DNA of 64,000 nucleotides, taken from NCBI RefSeq assembly GCF_904849725.1, contig NC_058518.1:10188147-10252146 (forward strand). Reading direction: 5' to 3'. Within the stretch, counting starts at the first letter, position 1; each line of letters begins with the position of its first letter. Shown here piece after piece: positions 54,501 through 64,000 of the stretch. The notes under the pieces were generated by a model. It made no database searches. It saw only the letters and a program-made list of their open reading frames with translations, and had not been told where the DNA came from. A program made the translations under genes and the position numbers. This DNA comes from Hordeum vulgare subsp. vulgare (taxonomy: Eukaryota; Streptophyta; Magnoliopsida; Poales; Poaceae).

Positions 54501-57500
54501 TTATCATGTTATTTTTCTTTTACACAACGTAAACACAATAATTTTGTATAAATAACATGATAATATTTAACTGTAGACCTGGTAATTGACGTCCAAACAT
54601 TGCGGTAACTTTGATCCGGACAGAAGAAGTTGAAAAACACACCCTCGATAACTTTAATATCAATGTCATAGTATTTTACACGTCACATAATTGATCATAC
54701 ATGGCTAATAGGCCGACTCAGGCACTGCACATCGTGGCACACGCCTAAACGGGCATGTCCTGACACGCGCCTAAACAGGTCTGGCCTGGTACAATGCGCA
54801 AAGTTCCATTTTATAAGTGGGTCATGCCATGTTGGCATGTGAACGTCACCTTGTGGTTGAAGCACGACATCGATCATAGACCATGGGTATTGCATAACTT
54901 ACTCACATTACCATGGTTAATTTTGACCCACCAAAAAAATAGTCAAAATTAACATGCCCAGTAACTTTAGTGTAAACACCTTGATAAGTTACGTACTATA
55001 TGCATGATAATTTACTTGGTCCAAGCGTCGTAACATTTTAAAAGAAAATGGAAAAGACGTCGAAACATACTAACATGAGATCTAGTTTTGAATCAGGGCG
55101 ACAGTTTCAGTTTCAAAACATTTAAAAAAATTTAAAATAGGAAGAATCTTTTGCTGATACCATCTGCTTTGTCCTTTTGTTTGCATGAGTGCATGGTATC
55201 ATGAGCCAAGGCTGGTTTGTATGCATCCCTCTGCCACCACGCACGCGATTAACTCGTAAGACTGCATGCATGTGTGCATGCTTGTGTGCTAAGTTACAAA
55301 AAGGTGTTCGGATCTGTTATTTATTTTCCGTTCAGTCAGAAATTAGCATAGACCTATTAATAAATATTAATCACATTGCTTTTTTCAGAGGCTTTCATGT
55401 TGTGCATATATGATTCATAGTTGGATGATGCCAATGAGTCCTCAGGTGCATGGCGCGATTCATGCCCAGAATCTTCAGCTATGGATATGGATCACATATG
55501 TAAATAGTGGTCAGTAAATAGGGAAACGATTTGAGTTGGGTGACCGGGGTTGCCTCCCGTGGGGTGCGTGCCATCATGGGCCCATGCACCGCTTGTCCTC
55601 TCCATCCTCATCTCTTCTCTTGCATCTCTCTTCTTCACCTTTTCCTCCCAACCAGCTCTATGAAGGACTCTCACGAGCTCGATCATCTCCCTCCTTCCTC
55701 TCACATCTCCCCCCAATGCGATGCGCCCGCCGACAACCATCAGCCACCACCCAATTCGTGTCATGCACCTCTACCCCCGTGCTTTCACGGTCATGAGAAG
55801 CCATATCGATCGGGAATCCAACCAGTCGATACGGAAAATATGCGAGGCCACATTTGAGAAAGATGGTTGTTTCTATTTTCTTTACATAATCACAGAGTTT
55901 GAGAAAGATGGTTGCTGAATTTGTTTTACTTTTCTGTTTAATATAATGACTAGGCTGCCACGTTTCTCTATCAACATCCATATCATTGTTGGCATAAGCT
56001 TTGACCCGGTCAGTGGCCTGTTATGTTTGTCCAATTTGAAAAGTTTAGGGCTGAAGAAGTATGGATGATATTGAAGTTGAGGGATTATTTTTTTATAAAC
56101 ACAGTGAAGAATAGCAGTCGAGGGGCCAAATATTGCTTAATATGTATGTAGTTAGGACCGTGTATTTTGTCATAAAATATACTCCCTCTATCCCAAAATA
56201 AGTATCATTGATCTATTACAAAATTTATACTAATTTAGTATTAAATCTGCGGCATTTATTATGAGATGAAGGAAGTAAGTCATCAGGTCTGGGTCAGATG
56301 AGCTTCTTACATGGTTGTGATCCTTGGAGGGCCGGCAGTGGCATAGCTGCAATTCATACTATCCCACGCCATAGTCTTGGGAAAGCACGGATCACCCATC
56401 CAGTTCTTCTGCACCTTGTACTTGGCCTTAATCGCCATGGCGGCAGATGCTGCGCGCACGCTTGCACTAGCTAGTCAATCACATCGATCGCACCCAACAT
56501 TTCAATAGGTATTATAGATGATGTGCTTAATTAAATTGATTACCATCTTGGATGTCGGTGCCAACGTTGGTGGTGGGGATGACGGAGAAAACCTCGAAGG
56601 CGTTGAGGATGGGCGGCAGCATGGAATTGGTTGTGGCCTTGATGGTGAAGATGTAGGTACTCCCGCGCGGGTAGGGAAAACTATTGTAGACACAGCCTCT
56701 GTTGAGATAGCCTGGTGGTGTGTAGGTGTAGGTCGGACCCGGGAACCTGCTTTCGTCGTTGAGGGTGATGTTGAACTGGCGCACGGCATCCCTGTCCAGG
56801 AGCTGCAGCTCGACGAAGTGCAAGACGGTGAGGTACCCCGGCAACGGATTGTTCGGTTGGGGCTGAGCGTTCCAGCCGAATGTGATGCTCCCGGAGGCAT
56901 TCAGCGGCGTGACCGCCGTCTGCAGCACCGCCATGGGCGCCTCGAAGTAGTCGACATCGACGCTGTCCACCCTCGCGGTCGTCGACATCGCTGCCCAGTC
57001 CGTGGCGCGGGACCAAGGGATCCATAGCCGGTCGTACGGATCATCGGGGTACCTCATGGTTGTTTCGTTGATCGGGGCGTAGTTTCGCCTGCTCCGCAGC
57101 AACAGCCCCACCTCCGCCGTTGCCTGGGGGTAGAGAGACATCTTGAGCGGCCTCAGCTCCAGCCCGGAGATGAAGGGCGTCCCTTCGCCGGTGTTGATCA
57201 AGCACACCTGGACCAAGTCGTGTGGCACGACGACGATGGCCTCCAACGTCCCCATGCTGTCCTGGCCCGACCCCCACCACGACATGTTCACCACCGTCCA
57301 GAAGTTAACTCCGATGTAGAGGTCGAAGGACACTGGTCGCTGGTTAAGGCCATCGTAGTTGCCATAGAGAAAAGTGGCGCGGAAGATGTACTTGAGGCCG
57401 GAGACCAGGGATCGTAGAGTGTAGCAGTTGCGGACACCATCGGGGAAACTCCGCAGGCTGCGGACGTTCCTGGAGCCCCACGGTCGGAAATACTCAGCCG

Positions 57501-57816
57501 AGATGTTGTAAGGCGTGCCGGTGTCAGTGAAGGCAGCGTCGGAGACGTACACCAGCTTCGTCTCCTCATCGACGTAACTCTCCTCTCCCTGTAGCCCGCA
57601 GTCTATGCTGATGAAACCTGCACACATGCATATGCAATCTAAAATTAGGCACCATGGTTACCAGAGAAGCCAGCAAAAGAATTAACATTGTCTTTCTGTT
57701 TTTTCTGCCGGCGACGAAGAGAGGGAGAGAGAGATACCTTTGCTGTCAGGCTGTGTGCGAGTATGGTGTACGCTGGCGGTGAGGCAGAGAATGAGCAGCC
57801 ACCACCGGGGCGCCAT
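48572..57816 (-). CDS. Malectin-like LRR receptor-like serine/threonine kinase, gene B
   Basis: Eleven minus-strand exons: 57816-57738, 57617-56544, 56449-56311, 50951-50880, 50776-50705, 50521-50441, 50372-50203, 50109-49841, 49749-49623, 49465-49406, 49248-48572. GT/AG borders and phases give 939 aa. Eight exons equal gene A's in length; exons 2, 10 and 11 differ slightly. Domains: signal peptide (MAPRWWLLILCLTAS), malectin-like domain, WMGDPC linker, three LRRs, membrane helix ([18 protein letters not shown]), kinase with [24 protein letters not shown] and a canonical [12 protein letters not shown] activation segment. It should be an active RD kinase of the plasma membrane, tandem paralogue of gene A. 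Intron 3 is 5.4 kb and repeat-filled. Ligand unknown. Confidence 0.95.
51155..51741 (+). mobile_element. Truncated LINE with RNase H domain in gene B intron 3
   Basis: The plus-strand frame 51257-51562 has the plant RNase H-like (RVT_3) signature: CKLNVDVAFVEADK, GMILCNYKGEVIFASC, SALEAELIACPEGI, then after a stop HVRRGLNCVSHAL. The flanks AAGACGTTGGTGGTTC at 51139-51154 and 51742-51757 are an exact 16-bp target duplication. The element is 587 bp, heavily 5'-truncated, and antisense to gene B. Confidence 0.9.
51870..52640 (+). other. G+C-rich repeat-like stretch in gene B intron 3
   Basis: Contains CT-rich sequence and then repeated words such as TTGCAATGAAGC, CTACAATGAACC and GAAGCTCCGATGGGGTTGCA, a pattern I associate with transposon interior repeats in grasses. 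The 199-codon frame at 51875 has no domain. No ends identified. Confidence 0.35.
52641..53500. other. Gene B intron 3, no feature beyond MITE debris
   Basis: ACCTCTGTTCTAAAATGTAA (52809) and its partner word ACGTCTTATA (52867) look like a decayed Stowaway. No gene. Confidence 0.4.
53500..54680. repeat. Degenerate tandem repeat array in gene B intron 3
   Basis: Variants of AAGTTGTTGAAAACAT, CCCCGATAACTTCT, GTAAATA(A/G)CATGATAAT, ATAACTT(A/C)CGT and ACACCATGATA follow each other about ten times at roughly 90-110 bp. Divergence is strong, and some local exact duplications occur (TATCATGTTATTTTTCTTTT at 54415 and 54503). The array probably continues in traces to ~55040. Confidence 0.75.
53663..53742. 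mobile_element. Short Stowaway MITE
   Basis: 80 bp, CTCCCTCTGTCTATATTATA on the left and a matching inverted right end (CTTCCTCCATCTCATAATAT), TA on both sides. It lies inside the degenerate array in gene B intron 3. Confidence 0.9.
56182..56275. mobile_element. Stowaway MITE near the gene B exon 3 donor
   Basis: 94 bp with TA flanks and ends CTCCCTCTATCCCAAAATAA and (reverse complement) CTTCCTTCATCTCATAATAA. It is the same subtype as 43138-43230. It lies only ~35 bp downstream of the exon 3 donor of gene B. Confidence 0.9.
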
Positions 57817-57994
57817 TGTTCTACCGGCGCGTTGATTGCATGCAAGCTGCTAATGGAGAAGCTTAATCATAATATGTAGAACATCACTAAGGGAACTACA
57901 TGCCTGCTAATTAAGCATGCTATTATTTGCCGACCCCAAGGATCAAGTGGAGGGATTGGGGCCCATGATTTGACAGTAAAATTGAATCATTGTT

Positions 57995-58012
57995 AACCAT
58001 TGGTTATATAAG
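57995..58012 (-). promoter_or_regulatory. Candidate TATA box of gene B
   Basis: The minus strand reads CACTTATATAACCAATGG about 185 bp upstream of the ATG at 57816, a plausible core promoter position allowing for a 5' UTR. It is a single-motif call. Confidence 0.35.
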
Positions 58013-59742
58013 TGTGACATGAAGCTGATTCTCAACCTCTTGCAGCTCAGATCTCTTAAAGTCAATAGTCAAATTGAGGTTAGATTTTAAATGACAAGTG
58101 GAAGGAGTCGCCAATTGCTGAGGGCATGCGATCATGGCTGCATAATTTAGCTGAAACTCAAAGGAGGGCAATATTTGCATATAAATTAACTACTTTAAAT
58201 ATTAATATCCACTTCGGTGCCCCGGCTCAGATGAGATCTGTGAACAACAACATGGTTAACAACAGAAAACTAATACACAAATCAGAAAAAAAAATCCAAG
58301 CAAGATGTGCATGTGCATGATGTTCATGCAAATTTGGTACAGTTTGGACATTCTAGGAGCATGCAGAAAAAAGACAAAATCGGATGTGAACAGTGTTATT
58401 TTCCAAAAGTTTCTTACAAACCTGAATTTTGGTTTCCGTATTTTTCCACGAGCTTCTCGAATGTCGAAACTTTATGAAATTTGCACGGACATCACATATT
58501 TGAGCCTCTTGGGTCACAAAAAAGGAATTTTTTGAATTATTCTACTTTTCGCGGTTTTACTGTTCATGTCTGGGCTCATTTCAACCCGGGCACCAAAACG
58601 CCGTGTCCCTTCAAATGCACCCGTAAAAAAAGTCGTGATACACAGTACCCCATCTATCAAGGTTTACATCACACACGTTTTTATGTCTTCAATTCGATCA
58701 GTCAGGCGGGTGTGATATATGTTACCAAAAATAAATCTTTGGACTTGGCACTGAAGGAAGTTTCTAAACATATATACTTTTAGTTCGACCTTACACACAT
58801 TTCATTAGTCAATCGTTTTCTTTTCTAAAAGTGGTCGTAGAAGTGGGGGGGGGGGGGGGGGGGGGTCCCACCTCAATATATTACCCAAAGAGACGGTGGT
58901 ACAAGGCTACATACAATACAATACATATTTACATAAATACTTTGGATATAAGGAGAGTGTGAGAGTTGTGTCGAATATTGTGTATAAGGTAGGTTACAGT
59001 TGAACTTTGAGTTGTATTGGGTTTAGACAGGATATGAAGTCGTCGTGTACTAATAAAACACTTCTATCCTTGCCTCTTATATATAGTAACGATAGACACA
59101 TGATGTAACCTATGCCAACATAATAACCCATCATTTTGAACATCCAAAGGGAACTAGCAACGGGCTTGGGCAAGGCAATAGCTAGCACCCGCAGTTAAAG
59201 CCAAGACATGAGCTGCTCACGTGAAGACCAAGTTTGTTTGGAATTACTAGTAGTACGCGTAGGACCGGAAGATTTGTTTGTAGTTGGGCATCACGTGGAA
59301 AGCTCAGTTAATTCTTTGCAGAGTCAGCCGTATGAAAAACCATGACACCAACAGGTTACAAGTTTGAGGTGGAGAAGTTTGACATAACTGAAAGCTTTGG
59401 GTTATGGCAAATAAAGGTGAAAGATTTGTTGGCACAACATGGATGTTGAAAGGCATTGTGGGAGGTCGAGCCAGCAAAGACTGAATTATCATGTGATAGA
59501 TGGAAATTCGCGGAAGATGATTTGCGAGCCTAGAGCATGTCATGCAGTCGGATAAGTTTGGTTGGGTTGCATTGGACAGTCTGGCGGATCGAAGCGACTA
59601 GGTTGGTACAAAAGACGGTGGTGAGATCGGCAGCAACAATATAGGAGTGCGATGCTGAATGAACGACTTCTGGGAATGGAAACACACGGCGCGGGCTTGA
59701 TAGCTTTGTGTCTTCGACAATACTATGGAATGGGGTTGATTC
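58013..59742. other. Intergenic, upstream of gene B to the Copia LTR
   Basis: No supported gene. A run of 21 G at 58845-58865 is the most striking feature. The segment 58330-58640 (CATCACATATTTGAGCC, TCAACCCGGGCACC) looks like a dispersed grass repeat but has no defined ends. Confidence 0.4.
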
Positions 59743-61552
59743 TGTTGGGGAACGTTGCATGGGAAACAAAAAAATTTCTACGCACACGAAGACCTATCAT
59801 GATGATGTCCAATTACGAGTGGAGATTTAGATCTACGTACCCTTGTAGATCGCAGAATAGGAAGCGTTAAGAAACGCGGTTGATGTAGTAGAACGTCTTC
59901 ACTCCCTCGAACCTTCCTACGAACCGTCCCGTGATCCATCCCACGATCCGTTCCAATCTAGTGCCGAACGGACGGCACCTCCGCGTTCAGCACACGTACA
60001 GCTCGACGATGATCTCGGCCTTCTTGATCCAGCAAGGAAGACGGAGAAGTAGATGAGTTCTCTGGCAGCGTGACAGCGCTCCGGTTGTGGTGATGATCTA
60101 CTCCTGCAGGGCTCGTCCGAGCTCCGCAGAAATCCGATCTAGAGGTGAAACTGTGTGGTATAAGCTAGAGTTGCACGTGGCAAAGTTGTGTCTCAAAAAG
60201 CCCTAAACCACCAGTATATATAGGAGGGAGGGGGAGGGGCTAGCCTTGAGGCACAAGGCCTCAAGGGTGCGCCGGCCGCCAGGGAGGAGGAGGACTCCTC
60301 CTCCAATTTGGTTTGGGAAGAAGGAGTCCTCCTCTTCCTTTCCACCTCCCTCTTTCCTTTTTCTTTTTCTTTTCTTTTGGTATTTTCTTTATGTGGCGCC
60401 ATGGGCTCCTTGGGCTGACTCCACCAGCCCACTGAGGACTTGTGGCGCCACCCCTAGGGCCTTGGGCTCACTCCCGGATGGGTGGGCCCCCTCCGGAACC
60501 CATTCGTCACTCCCGGTACACTGCCGGAATTGCCCGAAACTTTCCGGTGACCAAATGAAACCATCCTATATATAAATCTTCGTTTCCGGACCATTCCGGA
60601 AACCCTCGTGACGTTCGTGATCTCATCCGGGACTCTGAACAACATTCGTTAACCACACATATAACTCAATTATACTAAAACATCATCAAACCTTAAGTGT
60701 GCAAACCCTGCGGGTTCGAGAACTATGTAGACATGACCCGAGGCACTCCTCGATCAATACACAATAGCGGGACCTGGATGCCCATATTGGATCCTACATA
60801 TTCTCCGACGAACTTATCGGTTGAACCTCAGTGTCAAGGATTTATATAATCTCGTATGTCATTCCCTTTGTCCTTTGGTATGTTAATTGCCCGAGATTTG
60901 ATCGTCGGTATCCGCATACCTATTTCAATATCGTTACCGGCAAGTCTCTTTACTCGTTCCGTAATACAAGATCCCGTGACTTACACATAGTCACATTGCT
61001 TGCAAGGCTTGAGTGTGATGTTGTATTACCGAGTGGGCCCCGAGGTACCTCTCCATCACACAGAGTGACAAATCCCAGTCTTGATCCAAACTAACTCAAC
61101 GGACACCTTCGAAGATACCTGTAGAGCACCTTTATAGTCACCCAGTTACGTTGCGATGTTTGATGCACAGAAGGTATTCCTCCGGTGCCAGTGAGTTATA
61201 TGATCTCATGGTCATAGGAACAAATACTTGACACGCAGAAAACAATAGCAATAAAACGACATGATCAATATGCTACATTCATAGTTTGGGTCTAGTCCAT
61301 CACATGATTCTCCTAATGATGTGATCCAATTATCAAGTGACAACACTTGCATATAGTCAGAAAACCTTGACTATCATTGATCAACTGGCTAGCCAACTTG
61401 AGGCTTGCTAGGGACATTGTTTTATCTATGTATCCACACATGTATCTATGTTTTTATTCAATACAATTATAGCATGGATAATAAACGATTATCTATAAAC
61501 AGGAAATACAATAATAAATTTTTAGCATTGCCTCTAGGGCATATTTCCAACA
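59743..61552 (-). repeat. 3' LTR of a second Angela/WIS/BARE-1-like Copia element
   Basis: On the minus strand the LTR runs TGTTGGAAATATGCCCTAGA ... CGTTCCCCAACA, 1.81 kb. The polypurine tract directly precedes it. It is clearly the same family as 317-2132 but with many differences, so the two are separate, unequally aged insertions. A TATA-like CCTATATATACTGG lies at ~60210-60225. Host DNA starts at 59742 (GATTC is the candidate target duplication, unverifiable here). Confidence 0.93.
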
Positions 61553-61567
61553 GTCTCCCACTTGCAC
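61553..61567 (-). other. Polypurine tract of the Copia element
   Basis: The minus strand reads GCAAGTGGGAGAC immediately before the LTR start. This is the plus-strand DNA synthesis primer typical of this family. Confidence 0.85.
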
Positions 61568-61604
61568 TAGAGTCAATAATCTAGTCCTCACATCGCCATG
61601 TGAT

Positions 61605-64000
61605 TTACATTGTAATAAATCTAACGCCCATACAATTCTGGTGTTGATCATGTTTTGCACGTGGAAGAGGTTTAGTCAGCGGGTCTCCTACATTCAGATC
61701 CGTGTGCACTTTGCAAATATTCACGTCCTCTCCTTCGACGTAGTCGCGGATGAGGTTGAAGCGTCGTTTGATGTGCCTGGTCTTCTTGTGAACCCTTGGT
61801 TCCTTTGCTAAGGCAATGGCACGAGTGTTGTCACAGAACAGAGTTATTGGATTTAGTGCGCTCGGCACAACTCCAAGATCCGTCACGAACTGCTTCATCT
61901 AGACACCCTCCTTTGCTGCCTTCGAGGCAGCCGTGTACTCCGCTTCACAAGTAGAATCTGCTACGACGCTTTGCTTGGAACTGCACCAGCTTACCGCACC
62001 CCCATTAAGAATAAACACGTATCCGGTTTGTGACTTAGAGTCATCCGGATCGGTGTCAAAGCTTGCGTCGACGTAACCTTTTACGACGAGCTCTTCGTCA
62101 CCTCCATAAACGAGAAACATTTCCTTAGTCCTTTTCAGGTACTTCAGAATATTCTTGATCGTCGTCCAGTGATCCACTCCTGGACTACTCTGAAACCTTC
62201 CTGCCATACTTATGGCCAAGCTGACATCTGATCTAGTGCACAACATTGCATACATGATAGAACCTATGGCTGAAGCATAGGGGACATAACTCATTTGTTC
62301 TCTATCTTCCGCATTTGCTGGGCACTGAGTCTTACTCAATTTTATATCTTGTAACACTGGCAAGAACCCTTTCTTGGACTGTTCCATTTTGAACTTCTTC
62401 AAAACTTTATCAAGTTATTTTCTTTATGAAAGTCCTATCAGGCGTCTCGATCTATCCCTATAGATCTTAATGCCTAGAATGTAAGAAGCTTCTCCTAGGT
62501 CCTTCATAGAGAAACTTTTATTCAAGTAATCCTTTATGCTCTCCAAAAACCTCATGTTGTTTCCAATCAGCAATATGTCATCCACATATAATATTAGAAA
62601 CGGCACAGAGCTCCCACTCACTTTCTTGTAAATACAAGATTCTCCAACCACTTGTATAAACCCAAGTGCTTTGATCACCTCGTCAAAGCGTTTATTCCAA
62701 CTCCGAGATGCTTGCACCAGTCCATAAATGGATCGCTGGAGCTTGCACACTTTGTTAGCATTCTTTGGATCGACAAAACCTTCGGGTTGTATCATATACA
62801 ACTCTTCCTTAAGAAAACCGTTAAGGAACGCCGTTTTGGCATCCATCTGCCAGATTTCATAATCGAAAAATACAGCTATTGCTAACATGATTCAGACGGA
62901 CTTAAGCATCTCTACCGGTGAGAACGTCTCATCGTAGTCAACTCCTTGAACTTGTGAAAAACCCTTTGCCACAAGTCGAGATTTATAAACGGTCACATTA
63001 ATGTCTGCGTCCGTCTTCATCTTAAAGATCCATTTGTTCTGAATAGCCTTGCGGCCTTCAGGTAGTACTTCCAAAGTCCACACTTTGTTCTCGTACATAG
63101 ATCCTATCTTGGACTTCATGGCCTCCAGCCATTTGTTGGAATCCGGGTACACCATTGCTTCTTCATAATTCGCAGGTTCATTGTTGTCTAACAATATAAT
63201 TGATAACACGGGATTACCGTACCACTCAGGAGCAGTACGCGATCTTTTCGACCTGCGAGGTACGATAGGAACTTGATCTGAAGTTTCATGATCATCATCA
63301 TCAACTTCCTCCTCAATCGGCGTCGCAGTGACAGGGGTTTCCCGTTGCCCTGCGACACCATCCAGAGGGATTAGAGGTTCGAAAAGCTCATCAAGTTCTA
63401 TCTTCCTCCGACTCAATTCTTTCGAGAGAAACTCCTTCTCAAGAAAAGCTCCATTTTTAGCAACGAACACTTTGCCCTCGGATTTGAGATAGAAGGTATA
63501 CCCAACTATCTCCTTTGGGTAACCTATGAAGACACACTTTTCTGCTTTGGGTTCCAGCTTTACAGGCTGAAGCTTTTTGACATAAGCATGACATCCCCAA
63601 ACTTTAAGAAACGACAACTTTGGTCTTTTGCCATACCACAGTTCGTATGGTGTCGTCTCAACGGATTTTGATGGTGTCCTATTTAAAGTGAATGCAGCTG
63701 TCTCTAATGCATAACCCCAAAACGATAACGGCAAATCGGTAAGAGACATCATAGATCACACCATTTCTAATAAAGTACGATTACGATGTTCGGACACACC
63801 ATTACGTTGTGGTGTTCCAGGCGGTGTTAACTATGAAACAATTCTACTTTGTCTTAAGTGAGCACCAAACTAGAAACTCAGATATTCACCCCCACGATCA
63901 GACCGTAGGAACTTGATCTTCTTGTTACGATGATTTTCAACTTCACTCTGAAATTGCTTGAACTTCTCAAACAGTTCAGACTTGTGCTTCATCAAGTAGA
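61605..64000 (-). pseudogene. Copia pol (integrase, reverse transcriptase, RNase H), multiple stops
   Basis: One minus-strand frame holds all visible pol domains, running off the right edge. The integrase core end (FLRSDRGGEYLS; TPPGTPQRNGVSEHRNRT) lies at ~63770-63935. The integrase C-terminal part and the linker with TPYELWYGKRPKLSFLKVWG follow. Reverse transcriptase has YVDD at 62577-62588. RNase H (CEAEYTAAS; KTRHIKRRFNLIRDY) runs to 61605. There is no frameshift. In-frame stops occur at about 63756, 62892, 62424, 62415 and 61899, with others upstream. Several fit CGA or CAA codons turned to TGA or TAA/TAG, and one TGG to TAG. The domain order INT-RT-RNH is the Copia order. Dead copy. Confidence 0.95.

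Noticed and set aside
1..64000. A single huge Copia element with the window as its interior, LTRs at 317-2132 and 59743-61552
   Set aside because: The primer-binding site lies to the left of the first LTR and the polypurine tract to the right of the second, so internal regions face outward; they are two different insertions.
1..64000. tRNA, rRNA, snRNA or miRNA genes
   Set aside because: I looked for tRNA-like box A/B pairs and found only SINE B-boxes; no rRNA or snRNA signatures noticed. Hairpins in MITEs could make small RNAs but nothing supports a miRNA gene.

Overview
The window reads as nuclear DNA of a Triticeae grass (wheat, Aegilops or barley relatives). The basis is its repeats: two Angela/WIS/BARE-1-type Copia LTRs of about 1.81 kb, Au-type SINEs, Stowaway MITEs with the CTCCCTCCGTTCC terminus, and many degraded LINEs. 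Genes are intron-containing and plant-specific. No prokaryotic, organellar or viral features were seen.

Layout: 1-2132 is the 5' end of a minus-strand Copia element that runs off the left edge. 2639-5020 is an intact Rf1-like P-class pentatricopeptide-repeat (PPR) gene. Its 3' half and downstream flank are duplicated in tandem (about 5955-7990), leaving a frameshifted PPR pseudogene. 8158-8542 is a Mutator-type MITE. 9-18 kb is gene-poor, with minisatellites, a Pack-MULE-like element carrying a gene fragment (13920-15103), and LTR-like debris. 18.7-20.4 kb and 32.1 kb hold three related short minus-strand reading frames of a family I do not recognise. 20893-22742 is a small three-exon B3-like gene with a LINE in its first visible intron. 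27416-29663 is a complete PIF/Harbinger transposon with intact ends, a TTA target duplication and an uninterrupted transposase.

The right half is dominated by two tandem, minus-strand malectin-like LRR receptor kinases. Gene A (33535-38948, 941 aa) and gene B (48572-57816, 939 aa) each have 11 exons with matching boundaries and compatible splice phases, and both appear intact. The 10 kb between them is a direct duplication of about 3 kb (copy 1 39638-42797, copy 2 42865-45722), itself built from LINE and SINE remnants. It is followed by a LINE 5' half with a solo LTR nested in it (46733-47398, TSD GGCAG). 59743-64000 is the 3' LTR and a stop-riddled pol of a second Copia element.

Functional picture: the host genes are a probably organelle-targeted RNA-binding PPR protein, a B3-like putative DNA-binding protein, and two plasma-membrane receptor kinases. 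They do not form a pathway; they are islands in a repeat-rich landscape. The least explained items are the three-member short-protein family, the Pack-MULE cargo, the Harbinger element with no visible ORF1, and the altered activation segment of receptor kinase A. Exon coordinates were read by eye from splice signals and phase; no alignment or database search was possible.
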